Shown piece by piece: positions 41,221 through 49,511 of a stretch of DNA of 64,000 nucleotides. How positions within the stretch are numbered: position 1 is the first letter of the stretch; every line of letters begins with the position of its first letter. The DNA comes from Pseudomonas sp. Irchel 3E13 (GTDB lineage: Bacteria > Pseudomonadota > Gammaproteobacteria > Pseudomonadales > Pseudomonadaceae), in assembly GCF_900187455.1 (NCBI RefSeq), contig NZ_FYDX01000016.1, positions 111,962-175,961 on the forward strand, given 5' to 3'. A model generated the notes under the pieces. That model did no database searches. It had not been told where the DNA came from and saw nothing but the letters and a program-made list of their open reading frames with translations. A program made the position numbers and the translations under genes.

Positions 41221-42294
41221 ATGCGTCCCGCCCGTGCCCTGATCGACCTGCAAGCACTCCGCCACAACTTCCAGATTGCCCGTCAACTCTCCGGGGCCCG
41301 TGCCCTGGCGGTGATCAAGGCCGATGCCTACGGGCATGGCGCGGTGCGCTGCGCCCAGGCGCTGGAAGCCGAGGCGGATGGTTTTGCCGTGGCCTGCATC
41401 GAAGAGGCGCTGGCGCTGCGCGAGGCGGGGATCAAGGCACCGGTGCTGTTGTTGGAAGGCTTCTTCGAGGCCGACGAACTGCCGCTGATCGTCCAGCACG
41501 ATTTCTGGTGCGTGGTGCATTCGCTGTGGCAACTGGAGGCGATCGAGAAGGCTGCGCTGGCCAAGCCGATTCAGGTCTGGCTCAAGCTCGACTCAGGCAT
41601 GCACCGGGTGGGCCTGCATCCGAAGGACTATCAACCCGCGTACCAGCGCCTGCAGGCCAGCGGCAAGGTGTCGAAGATCGTGCTGATGAGCCACTTCGCC
41701 CGCGCCGACGAACTGGACAGCCAGGCCAGCAACGACCAGGTGGCGGTGTTCCAGGCCGCGCGCCAGGGCCTGAATGCCGAAGTCAGCCTGCGCAACTCGC
41801 CGGCCGTGCTTGGCTGGCCACAGATTCCGAGTGATTGGGTGCGTCCGGGCATCATGCTCTACGGCGCCACCCCGTTCGAAACCTCGCACGCCGAAGCGGA
41901 CCGTTTGCAGCCGGTGATGACCCTCAAATCCCGCGTCATCAGCGTGCGTGAATTGCCCGCCGGTGAGCCGGTGGGATACGGCGCACGCTTTGTCAGCCCG
42001 GGTCCGACCCGGGTCGGCGTGGTCGCCATGGGGTATGCCGATGGCTATCCGCGTCACGCGCCAACCGGCACGCCGGTGGTAGTCGCCGGCCAGCGCAGTC
42101 AACTGATTGGGCGGGTTTCCATGGACATGCTGTGCATCGACCTCACCGACGTGCCACAAGCCGGTCTCGGCAGTCCGGTGGAGTTGTGGGGCAAGCGGGT
42201 ACTGGCCAGCGAGGTGGCGGCGAAGGCCGATACCATCCCGTATCAAATCTTTTGCAACCTGCGCCGGGTGCCGCTGATCTATACCGGAGAGTGA
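41221..42294 (+). CDS. dadX: Catabolic alanine racemase
   Basis: A 357-residue PLP enzyme converting L-alanine to D-alanine for DadA. PLP is bound by Lys33 in LAVIKADAYGHGAV; the second catalytic tyrosine lies in EPVGYGARFVSP, and GRVSMDMLCIDLTD is the C-terminal-domain signature. Length equals that of P. aeruginosa DadX. The ATG at 41221 is chosen; a 19-codon extension would overlap the terminator. It is the last gene of dadA-ridA-dadX. Confidence 0.96.
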   Translation: MRPARALIDLQALRHNFQIARQLSGARALAVIKADAYGHGAVRCAQALEAEADGFAVACIEEALALREAGIKAPVLLLEGFFEADELPLIVQHDFWCVVHSLWQLEAIEKAALAKPIQVWLKLDSGMHRVGLHPKDYQPAYQRLQASGKVSKIVLMSHFARADELDSQASNDQVAVFQAARQGLNAEVSLRNSPAVLGWPQIPSDWVRPGIMLYGATPFETSHAEADRLQPVMTLKSRVISVRELPAGEPVGYGARFVSPGPTRVGVVAMGYADGYPRHAPTGTPVVVAGQRSQLIGRVSMDMLCIDLTDVPQAGLGSPVELWGKRVLASEVAAKADTIPYQIFCNLRRVPLIYTGE

Positions 42295-42400
42295 CGCGCC
42301 ATCACTGACGAGCTGCGGGTCGAAGTGTTGTAAATACTGAACGCTGTTGCGATGATGGCGCACATTTCGACCCCATACGTTCGTCAGGAGGGCTCCAGCA

Positions 42401-42949
42401 TTGGACGTCGGTGAACGACTACAAGCCATTCGCAAGCTCAAGGGCCTGTCTCAGCGGGAACTCGCCAAGCGTGCGGGCGTGACCAACAGCACCATCTCGA
42501 TGATCGAGAAAAACAGCGTGAGCCCGTCCATCAGTTCGCTGCGCAAGGTGCTCGGCGGGATTCCGATGTCGATGATGGAGTTTTTCTCCGAAGACCTGCT
42601 GCCGGAAAATCCGAAGCAGATCGTCTACAAGGCCCACGAACTGATCGACATTTCGGACGGCGCCGTGACCATGAAGCTGGTCGGCAACGGGCATCCGAGC
42701 CGCGCCATCGCCTTTCTCAACGAGATCTACCCGCCAGGCGCCGATACCGGCGAAGAAATGCTCACCCATGACGGCGAAGAGACCGGCATCCTGCTTGAAG
42801 GTCGGCTGGAACTGGTGGTGGGCATGGAAACCTTCATCCTCGAGGCGGGCGACAGCTACTATTTCGAAAGCACCAAGCCGCACCGCTTCCGCAATCCCTA
42901 CGATGAGCCGGCACGGTTGATCAGCGCAGCCACCCCGGCGAACTTCTGA
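42401..42949 (+). CDS. XRE-cupin transcriptional regulator, PuuR/PauR type
   Basis: A 182-residue regulator starting at a TTG (42401-42403) with GGAGGG upstream. The N-terminal helix-turn-helix is LKGLSQRELAKRAGVTNSTI, and the C-terminal half is a small cupin (MLTHDGEETGILLEGRLELV and ILEAGDSYYFESTKPHRF). In P. aeruginosa the gene in this place, beside dadX and cycB, is pauR, the repressor of polyamine catabolism. If the role is kept, it would control the puu genes in this window. The TTG start may limit its level; no ATG in frame gives the full HTH. Confidence 0.88.
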   Translation: MDVGERLQAIRKLKGLSQRELAKRAGVTNSTISMIEKNSVSPSISSLRKVLGGIPMSMMEFFSEDLLPENPKQIVYKAHELIDISDGAVTMKLVGNGHPSRAIAFLNEIYPPGADTGEEMLTHDGEETGILLEGRLELVVGMETFILEAGDSYYFESTKPHRFRNPYDEPARLISAATPANF

Positions 42950-43104
42950 ACAGAGGCTTGCGAACAGCGCGTGGCGCGGCTGATTGTCGCGGCTAAACCC
43001 CTTTAGTCTGTAGGGCTGTTTCGGTGCGGCGGGGTTCCCGCTATACTTGCGCCGCCTGCGAATCCGTGGCCGCGGGCGTGACTAGCCACCATGAGGGTGT
43101 ACGT

Positions 43105-43527
43105 GTGAACCTAATCAAGAAAATGCTGGCCGTACCAGCTACCGTAGTGGCCCTTTGGGCAGTCAGTGCTCAGGCTACGACCAACGACGAGATCGCCAAG
43201 CGACTGGAACCCGTCGGCCAGGTCTGCGTCCAGGGTCAGGAATGCAAGGGAATGGAAGTGGCTGCCTCCGCAGGCGGCGGCGGTGCCAAGACCCCGGATG
43301 AAATCATCGCCAAGCACTGCAATGCCTGCCATGGCACCGGTCTGCTGGGCGCGCCGAAAGTTGGCGATACCGCAGCCTGGAAAGAGCGTGCCGACCACCA
43401 GGGTGGCCTCGATGGCATCCTCGCCAAGGCCATCACCGGCATCAACGCCATGCCGCCGAAAGGCACCTGCGCCGACTGCTCGGATGACGACCTGAAAGGC
43501 GCCATCAAGAAGATGTCCGGCCTGTAA
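43105..43527 (+). CDS. Cytochrome c5 family protein
   Basis: A 140-residue periplasmic cytochrome. A GTG start gives the signal peptide NLIKKMLAVPATVVALWAVS ending AQA. The mature protein has one haem site, HCNACHG, a later Met (INAMPPKGTCADCS) that is the likely axial ligand, and the extra cysteine pairs of cytochrome c5 (GQVCVQGQECKG and CADCS). It is the counterpart of P. aeruginosa cycB next to pauR. It probably carries electrons in the respiratory chain. An intrinsic terminator follows. Confidence 0.92.
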   Translation: MNLIKKMLAVPATVVALWAVSAQATTNDEIAKRLEPVGQVCVQGQECKGMEVAASAGGGGAKTPDEIIAKHCNACHGTGLLGAPKVGDTAAWKERADHQGGLDGILAKAITGINAMPPKGTCADCSDDDLKGAIKKMSGL

Positions 43528-43544
43528 GCCTCGCGAACCTCGCA

Positions 43545-43571
43545 ACGAAGCCCGCCTTGTGCGGGCTTCGT
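43545..43571 (+). terminator. Intrinsic terminator after cytochrome c5
   Basis: The stem ACGAAGCCCGC/GCGGGCTTCGT (43545-43555 and 43561-43571) has a CTTGT loop. The following sequence is only weakly T-rich (CGTTTCTGG). Confidence 0.78.
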
Positions 43572-43650
43572 CGTTTCTGGCTACCGTGGAGTAATTCGGA
43601 CACCCGCCCGGTCCAAGCTGTACTCACGGGCGCCACGGGGAGAGGGCACA

Positions 43651-45573
43651 GTGCACAGGTATTCGATCGAAGACGCGGTGGAGCAGGTGTTGGCGCAATT
43701 GCCGGCGCATATTCACATGGGGCTGCCGTTGGGGCTGGGCAAGCCCAACCGCTTCGTCAACGCGCTGTATGCGCGGGTGCGGGCGCTGCCGGAGCGGCGC
43801 TTGACGATCTACACCGCGTTGACCCTCGGCCGCCCCGATCTCGGCGACGGCCTGCAGCGGCGCTTTCTCGAACCCTTCGTCGAGCGGGTGTTCGCCGATT
43901 ACCAGGAGCTGGATTACCTCGCCGACCTGCGGGCCAGCCGGTTGCCGGCGAACATCCGCGTCGAGCAGTTCTTCCTCCAGCCTGGCAGCCTGCTGCACAG
44001 CCCGCAGGCGCAGCAGGACTACGTCAGCAGCAACTACAGCCACGCCGCCCGTGACATCAACGCCAAGGGCCTGAACCTCATCGCGCAACTGGTGGCCGAG
44101 GACGACACCCGCCCCGATCACCTGAGCCTGAGCTGCAACCCCGACATCACCCTCGACTTGCTGCCTATGATCGCCCGCCGCCGCGCCGCTGGCGAAACCA
44201 TCCTGCTGCTGGGGCAGGTGCACGCCGAACTGCCGTACATGCCTGGCACGGCGGAGCTGGCGCGCAATGACTTCGACCTGCTGATCGACACCTCGGAACG
44301 CTGCCGGCTGTTTTCCACGCCGAACATGCCGGTCAGCACCCAGGACCATCTGATCGGCGTGCACGCCAGCACCCTGGTGCGCGACGGCGGCACGCTGCAG
44401 ATCGGCATCGGCGCCATGGGCGATGCGCTGACCGCCGCACTGCTGGCGCGGCAGGCGGATACGCCGGGGTATCAGGCGCTGCTGGGCGAGCTGGACCTGT
44501 CGCCGTGGCAAGGGCTGATTGAGCGGGAAGGCGGCGTCATGCCCTTCGCTCACGGGCTTTACGGTTGCAGCGAAATGTTCGTCAACGGCCTGCTGGCGTT
44601 GCTCGAAGCGGGCATCGTCCGGCGCCCGGTGTATGCCGACGAAACACGCCAGCAGGCGGCCAACGCCGGCGCGCCGCCCGGCGCCGAGGGCGTGCTGGTG
44701 CACGGTGGTTTTTTCCTCGGGCCGCGGGCGTTCTATCAGCGTTTGCGCGAGCTGCCGATGGAGAGCCGCGCGCGGATCGCCATGGGCGCCATCAGCTTCA
44801 TCAACGAGTTGTACGGCCAGGAAGCGCTCAAGCGTTTGCAACGCCGCGATGCCCGCTTTATCAACACGGTGTTCACCATGACCCTGATGGGCGCCGGGGT
44901 AGCCGACCAACTGGAAGACGGCCGCGTGCTCAGCGGCGTGGGCGGGCAATACAACTTCGTGGTCCAGGGCCATGCGCTGGAAGGCGCGCGCTCGATCCTG
45001 CTGTTGCGCTCCTGGCGCGAGGCGGGCGGCGAGGTGAGTTCGAATATCGTCTGGGAGTACGGGCACTGCACCATTCCCCGGCACCTGCGGGACATTGTGA
45101 TTACCGAATACGGCATCGCCGACTTGCGCGGGCAGACCGACGCCGAAGTCATCGCCCGCCTGCTGGCGATCAGTGATTCGCGCTTCCAGCCACAGTTGCA
45201 GGCCCAGGCGCAGAAGGCCGGCAAGCTGGCGGAAGACTTCGTCCTTGATGCGCGCTTTACCGACAACACGCCGCAACGTCTGGAAGCGCTGCGTGCGCGG
45301 CATGGGCGGCTGTTTCCGGAGTATCCGCTGGGTTGTGATTTCACCGCCGAGGAGCGGGATCTGTTGCGGGCGCTGAACTGGCTCAAGAGCAAGTTCAAGC
45401 TGAGTGAGGCATTGGAGTTGGGCAAGGCGGCGCTGGATGCTCCGGCGCCGGAGGCGTATCCGGCGCAGTTGGCGCGGATGGGGCTGGAGAAGCCGGATGG
45501 GTTGAAGGAGGAGGTGTATCAGCGGTTGTTGTTGGCGGGGTTGCAGGCGACGGCCGGGAGTTTTTCCGGGTGA
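43651..45573 (+). CDS. Acetyl-CoA hydrolase/CoA-transferase family protein
   Basis: A 640-residue protein starting at a GTG preceded by GAGAGGG. It reads as a class I CoA-transferase/acetyl-CoA hydrolase: THRLQIGIGAMG-like GTLQIGIGAMGDALTAALL in the middle, and a C-terminal GQYNFVVQGHALEGARSILL followed by YGIADLRGQTDAEVIARLLA, typical of the AcetylCoA_hyd_C domain. It is about 130 residues longer than the common approximately 500-residue members, with additional N-terminal sequence (EDAVEQVLAQLPAHIHMGLP). It is a single gene; its CoA substrate is unknown. Use of G/T-rich codons rises in the last 150 bases. Confidence 0.83.
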   Translation: MHRYSIEDAVEQVLAQLPAHIHMGLPLGLGKPNRFVNALYARVRALPERRLTIYTALTLGRPDLGDGLQRRFLEPFVERVFADYQELDYLADLRASRLPANIRVEQFFLQPGSLLHSPQAQQDYVSSNYSHAARDINAKGLNLIAQLVAEDDTRPDHLSLSCNPDITLDLLPMIARRRAAGETILLLGQVHAELPYMPGTAELARNDFDLLIDTSERCRLFSTPNMPVSTQDHLIGVHASTLVRDGGTLQIGIGAMGDALTAALLARQADTPGYQALLGELDLSPWQGLIEREGGVMPFAHGLYGCSEMFVNGLLALLEAGIVRRPVYADETRQQAANAGAPPGAEGVLVHGGFFLGPRAFYQRLRELPMESRARIAMGAISFINELYGQEALKRLQRRDARFINTVFTMTLMGAGVADQLEDGRVLSGVGGQYNFVVQGHALEGARSILLLRSWREAGGEVSSNIVWEYGHCTIPRHLRDIVITEYGIADLRGQTDAEVIARLLAISDSRFQPQLQAQAQKAGKLAEDFVLDARFTDNTPQRLEALRARHGRLFPEYPLGCDFTAEERDLLRALNWLKSKFKLSEALELGKAALDAPAPEAYPAQLARMGLEKPDGLKEEVYQRLLLAGLQATAGSFSG

Positions 45574-45597
45574 GAGCGGGCCCGTTTGGGGTTCATC

Positions 45598-45619
45598 GCG
45601 AGCAAGCTCGCTCCTACAG
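45598..45619. repeat. REP-type palindromic element
   Basis: GCGAGCAAGCTCGC followed by TCCTACAG is the REP hairpin with conserved flank seen in fluorescent pseudomonads. It lies just after the CoA-transferase gene. Confidence 0.85.
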
Positions 45620-45671
45620 GGCCCGTAGGTGAGGGCCCCAAAACCCGAATATTCTTATTTCCTAAAGATAT

Positions 45672-45700
45672 TTAAATAATTTTTCTTATGCCTTTATAGT
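45672..45700 (+). promoter_or_regulatory. Candidate promoter of the sulfonate operon in an AT-rich block
   Basis: An AT-rich block (about 45650-45700) stands out against the GC-rich genome. TTAAAT at 45672-45677 and TATAGT at 45695-45700 have a 17-base spacer. AT-rich upstream sequence suits a CysB-type sulfur-starvation promoter; this is inference. Confidence 0.4.
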
Positions 45701-45822
45701 CATTCCCCTGCGTACCCGCCGACCAATCGGCGCGCCGCACGAACACGAACCAACACGGCAAACCCGTGAGTTTCTTGATCGATGCGCGCACCTGTTGGGC
45801 GCGCTCTGGGTGGGAGTGAATC

Positions 45823-46722
45823 ATGTCAGCGGTCTCTAACGTCTTGTCGTCCATCGACGGCGCGCAGCAACAAACCTTTGAAATACGGCCTTTCAACGGC
45901 GCAGTCGGCGCCGAGATCATCGGCCTGGATTTGTCCCTTGCGGTCAATGGCGAAGACTTCGCCCGCATCCACCGGGCACACCTCGACCATCATGTCCTGG
46001 TCTTTCGCGATCAGCGCATAACCCCCGAACAACAGATCGCCTTCAGCCGCCGTTTCGGCGTGCTGCAGATCCATGTGCTGAAGCAGTTCCTGCTGGCCAA
46101 TCACCCGGAAATCCTCATCGTCTCCAACATCGTCGAGAACGGCCAGAACGTCGGCCTGGGCGATGCCGGCAAGTTCTGGCACTCGGACCTGTCGTACAAG
46201 GAGCTGCCGAGCCTGGGTTCGATGCTGCACGCCCAGGAGTTGCCCAGCGAAGGCGGCGACACCCTGTTCGCCGATATGCACAAAGCCTGGGAAAGCCTGC
46301 CGGAACACCTGCGCAAGGCGGTCGAAGGCCGCAGCGCGGCGCACTCCTATACCGCGCGCTACAGCGAAACCAAATTCGAAGGCAACTGGCGCCCGACCCT
46401 GACCGCCGAACAACTGGCGCAGGTTCAGGAGGTCATTCACCCGGTCGTTCGCACCCACCCGGAAAACGGCCGCAAGGCGCTGTTCGTCAGCGAAGGCTTC
46501 ACCACCCGCATCGTCGGCCTGCCCGAAGACGAAAGCCGGCAGATCCTCGCCGAGCTGTACGCCCACAGCGTGCTGGAGCAGAACATCTACCGCCATCAAT
46601 GGCGCCCCCACGACCTGGTGTTCTGGGACAACCGTTCGTTGATCCATCTGGCCGCCGGCTGCCCGGCGCACCTGCGTCGCAAGCTGTACCGCACCACCAT
46701 CCAGGGCGACGCCCCGTTCTGA
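45823..46722 (+). CDS. TauD/TfdA-family alpha-ketoglutarate-dependent dioxygenase
   Basis: A 299-residue Fe(II)/2-oxoglutarate oxygenase. The metal triad is His120 and Asp122 in FWHSDLSYKELPSLG and His275 in FWDNRSLIHLAAG; the oxoglutarate-binding arginine is probably in LRRKLYRTTIQG near the C-terminus. Family members release sulfite from taurine or other sulfonates, or cleave alkyl sulfates. Next to a sulfonate-type ABC importer, a role in organosulfur use is likely. The substrate is not determined. It starts 18 bases before the binding protein gene. Confidence 0.9.
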   Translation: MSAVSNVLSSIDGAQQQTFEIRPFNGAVGAEIIGLDLSLAVNGEDFARIHRAHLDHHVLVFRDQRITPEQQIAFSRRFGVLQIHVLKQFLLANHPEILIVSNIVENGQNVGLGDAGKFWHSDLSYKELPSLGSMLHAQELPSEGGDTLFADMHKAWESLPEHLRKAVEGRSAAHSYTARYSETKFEGNWRPTLTAEQLAQVQEVIHPVVRTHPENGRKALFVSEGFTTRIVGLPEDESRQILAELYAHSVLEQNIYRHQWRPHDLVFWDNRSLIHLAAGCPAHLRRKLYRTTIQGDAPF

Positions 46723-46740
46723 CCTGTCGAGGAATTCCCC

Positions 46741-47760
46741 ATGCGTAAATCATTCAGCCGCCTTGCGGCCAGTATCGGCCTGGGCGCCAGCCTGATCGCC
46801 GGCAGCCTCGTCGCACCGAGCGTGGCTCAGGCCGAAGGCGAGATCCGCATCGCCGAACAGTTCGGCATCGTCTACCTGCTGCTAAACGTCGTCCGCGACC
46901 AGGGCCTTATCGAGAAGCACGGCAAGGCGCAGGGCCTCGACATCAAGGTCGACTGGACGCAACTGTCCGGCGGCGCCGCGACCAACGACGCGCTGTTGTC
47001 CGGTTCGGTGGATATCGTCGGCGCCGGCGTCGGTCCGCTGCTGACCATCTGGGACCGCACCTACGGCCGGCAGAACGTCAAGGCCGTGGCGTCGCTCGGC
47101 AACTTCCCGTACTACCTGCTGAGCAGCAACCCGAACGTGAAGACCATCGCCGACTTCACCGAAAAAGACCGCATCGCCCTGCCGGCGGTGGGTGTCTCGG
47201 TGCAGTCGCGCTTCCTGCAATACGCCGCTGCCAAGCAGTGGGGCGACAAGGAATACAACCGTCTCGACAAGTACAGCCTGGCCGTCCCGCACCCGGACGC
47301 CACCGCGGCGCTGCTGGCCGGCGGCACCGAGCTGAACGCGCACTTTTCCAACCCGCCGTTCCAGGACCAGGCGCTGGCGAACAAGGACGTTCACGTGGTG
47401 CTCGACACCTACGAGCTGCTCGGCCCGAACTCGCCGACGGTGCTGTTCACCACCGAGAAATTCCGTGCGGACAACCCCAAGACCTACAAGGCCTTCGTTG
47501 ACGCGCTCGCCGAAGCAGCGGACTTCGCCCAACACGACAAGGCTGCGGCGGCAGACACCTATATCCGCGTGACCAAGGCCAAGATCAGCCGCGACGAGTT
47601 GCTGAAGATCATCGACAACCCGAAGTACGAATTCAGCATCACGCCGAAGAACACCTATCCGCTGGCCGAGTTCCTGTACCGGGTCGGCGCCATCAAGCAC
47701 AAGCCGGAATCGTGGAAGGACTACTTCTTCCAGGACGACAAGCCGTTGCAGGGGAGCTGA
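46741..47760 (+). CDS. Sulfonate/taurine-type ABC transporter substrate-binding protein
   Basis: A 339-residue periplasmic protein with signal peptide (RLAASIGLGASLIAGSLVAP, cleaved after SVAQA). The NMT1/SsuA-like fold is indicated by IRIAEQFGIVYLLLNVVRDQ, DWTQLSGGAATNDALLSGS and DIVGAGVGPLLTIWDR. The next two genes encode its ATPase and permease. Taurine, alkanesulfonate and nitrate-type binding proteins are similar, and the oxygenase upstream favours an organosulfur ligand. Confidence 0.88.
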   Translation: MRKSFSRLAASIGLGASLIAGSLVAPSVAQAEGEIRIAEQFGIVYLLLNVVRDQGLIEKHGKAQGLDIKVDWTQLSGGAATNDALLSGSVDIVGAGVGPLLTIWDRTYGRQNVKAVASLGNFPYYLLSSNPNVKTIADFTEKDRIALPAVGVSVQSRFLQYAAAKQWGDKEYNRLDKYSLAVPHPDATAALLAGGTELNAHFSNPPFQDQALANKDVHVVLDTYELLGPNSPTVLFTTEKFRADNPKTYKAFVDALAEAADFAQHDKAAAADTYIRVTKAKISRDELLKIIDNPKYEFSITPKNTYPLAEFLYRVGAIKHKPESWKDYFFQDDKPLQGS

Positions 47761-47764
47761 GTTC

Positions 47765-48628
47765 ATGACCGCCCCATTGCAAGGCCACACGGTCAGCAAG
47801 CTCAGCCCCATAGACACCCCACCGTTGTTGCAGGTGGATTCTCTCAGCCTGGAATACCGCACCGCGCAGCGCGTGGTGCGGGCCACCCACCAGGTCAGTT
47901 TCGATGTGGACAAGGGCGACCGTTTCGTCCTGCTCGGGCCGTCCGGCTGCGGCAAGTCGACCTTGCTCAAGGCCGTCGCCGGCTTCATCGAACCGAGCGA
48001 AGGCAGCATCCGCCTGCAAGGTCAGGCGGTGCATGGCCCCGGCCCTGATCGCATCGTGGTGTTCCAGGAGTTCGACCAGTTGCCGCCCTGGAAAACCGTG
48101 AAGCAGAACGTCATGTTCCCGCTGCTGGTGTCCGGCACCCTCAAGCGCGCCGAAGCCGAGGCGCGAGCGTTGCACTATCTGGAGAAAGTCGGCCTGGCGG
48201 CGTTCGCCGACGCCTATCCGCACACCTTGTCCGGCGGCATGAAAGCGCGGGTTTCGATTGCCCGGGCCTTGGCCATGCAGCCGAAGATCCTGCTCATGGA
48301 CGAACCCTTCGCCGCGCTCGACGCACTGACCCGGCGCAAGATGCAGGAAGAGCTGCTGGCGTTGTGGGAGGAGGTGCGTTTCACCCTGCTGTTCGTCACC
48401 CACTCGATCGAGGAAGCGTTGGTGGTGGGCAACCGCATTTTGCTGTTGTCGCCGCATCCGGGGCGGGTCCGCGCCGAGATCCACAGCCATCAATACGACC
48501 TGCACAGCCTCGGCGGCACCGACTTCCAGGCCAGCGCCCGGCGTATCCACAACCTGTTGTTCGAAGACGGCCAGGCGCCGGCCGATGAGGCTGACCTGGG
48601 CTTCAACGACATTCGCATCGCCTACTGA
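47765..48628 (+). CDS. Sulfonate/taurine-type ABC transporter ATP-binding protein
   Basis: A 287-residue ATPase. Walker A is GPSGCGKSTLL, the signature is TLSGGMKARVSIARAL, Walker B is ILLMDEPFAALD and the H-loop is FVTHSIEEAL. Among ABC proteins this fits the SsuB/TauB/NrtD group. The first 25 residues before the ABC core are an extension. It follows the binding protein by 4 bases and is followed by the permease, 15 bases on. Confidence 0.92.
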   Translation: MTAPLQGHTVSKLSPIDTPPLLQVDSLSLEYRTAQRVVRATHQVSFDVDKGDRFVLLGPSGCGKSTLLKAVAGFIEPSEGSIRLQGQAVHGPGPDRIVVFQEFDQLPPWKTVKQNVMFPLLVSGTLKRAEAEARALHYLEKVGLAAFADAYPHTLSGGMKARVSIARALAMQPKILLMDEPFAALDALTRRKMQEELLALWEEVRFTLLFVTHSIEEALVVGNRILLLSPHPGRVRAEIHSHQYDLHSLGGTDFQASARRIHNLLFEDGQAPADEADLGFNDIRIAY

Positions 48629-48643
48629 CCGGGAGCTTTTCTC

Positions 48644-49510
48644 ATGACCACTTCATCTTCCCCGCGTCAGGAATACGAAATCGCCCTGCAACCCTGGGAC
48701 GGCATCGCCCTGGAGCGCGAACTGCCGCTGGCCCAGCGCCTGTGGCAGCAACGTTGGCTGCGCAAGAGCGTGATCCTGATCGTGCTGGCGATCCTTTGGG
48801 AGGCCGCGGCCCGCTATCAGGGCAACGACCTGCTGCTGCCGACCTTCCTGCAAACCGCCCAGGCGCTGTACGACGGCCTGATCAGCGGCGAGCTGCTGGA
48901 GAAAGTCGGCGTGTCGCTGGTGGTGCTGCTCAAGGGCTACGTGCTGGGCATCGTCCTGGCGTTCGGCCTGACCAGCCTGGCGGTATCCACGCAGATCGGC
49001 CGCGACTTGCTCGACACCCTGACGTCGATGTTCAACCCGCTGCCGGCCATCGCCTTGTTGCCGTTGGCGCTGCTGTGGTTCGGCCTGGGCGAGAACAGCC
49101 TGATTTTCGTGCTGGTGCACTCGGTGCTCTGGGCCCTGGCGCTGAACACCTACGCCGGTTTTCTCGGCGTCAACGAAACCCTGCGCATGGCCGGGCGCAA
49201 CTACGGCCTGCGCGGACTGCGGCTGGTGGTGCACATTCTGGTGCCGGCGGCGCTGCCGTCGATCCTTTCGGGCCTGAAGATTGGCTGGGCCTTCGCCTGG
49301 CGCACGCTGATCGCCGCCGAACTGGTGTTCGGCGCCACCAGCGGCAAAGGCGGGCTGGGCTGGTACATCTTCCAGAATCGCAACGAGCTGTACACCGACA
49401 AGGTGTTCGCCGGCCTTGCGGTGGTGATCCTGATCGGTCTGCTGGTGGAGAGTCTGGTGTTCAACGTGCTGGAGCGGGTGACGGTGCGGCGCTGGGGGAT
49501 GCAGCGCTGA
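48644..49510 (+). CDS. Sulfonate/taurine-type ABC transporter permease
   Basis: A 288-residue inner-membrane protein with about six helices of the BPD_transp_1 type. The cytoplasmic coupling loop is GRNYGLRGLRLVVHILVPAA, with the EAA-type sequence followed by LPSILSGLKIGWAFAWRTLI. The N-terminal 35 residues are soluble. It completes the three-gene importer. Its stop is two bases from the 3' end of the convergent WYL-domain gene. Confidence 0.92.
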   Translation: MTTSSSPRQEYEIALQPWDGIALERELPLAQRLWQQRWLRKSVILIVLAILWEAAARYQGNDLLLPTFLQTAQALYDGLISGELLEKVGVSLVVLLKGYVLGIVLAFGLTSLAVSTQIGRDLLDTLTSMFNPLPAIALLPLALLWFGLGENSLIFVLVHSVLWALALNTYAGFLGVNETLRMAGRNYGLRGLRLVVHILVPAALPSILSGLKIGWAFAWRTLIAAELVFGATSGKGGLGWYIFQNRNELYTDKVFAGLAVVILIGLLVESLVFNVLERVTVRRWGMQR

Positions 49511-49511
49511 A

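Noticed and set aside
45672..45968. 98-codon reverse-strand frame upstream of the TauD-like gene
   Set aside because: It overlaps the promoter region and the start of the oxygenase on the other strand and has no motif.
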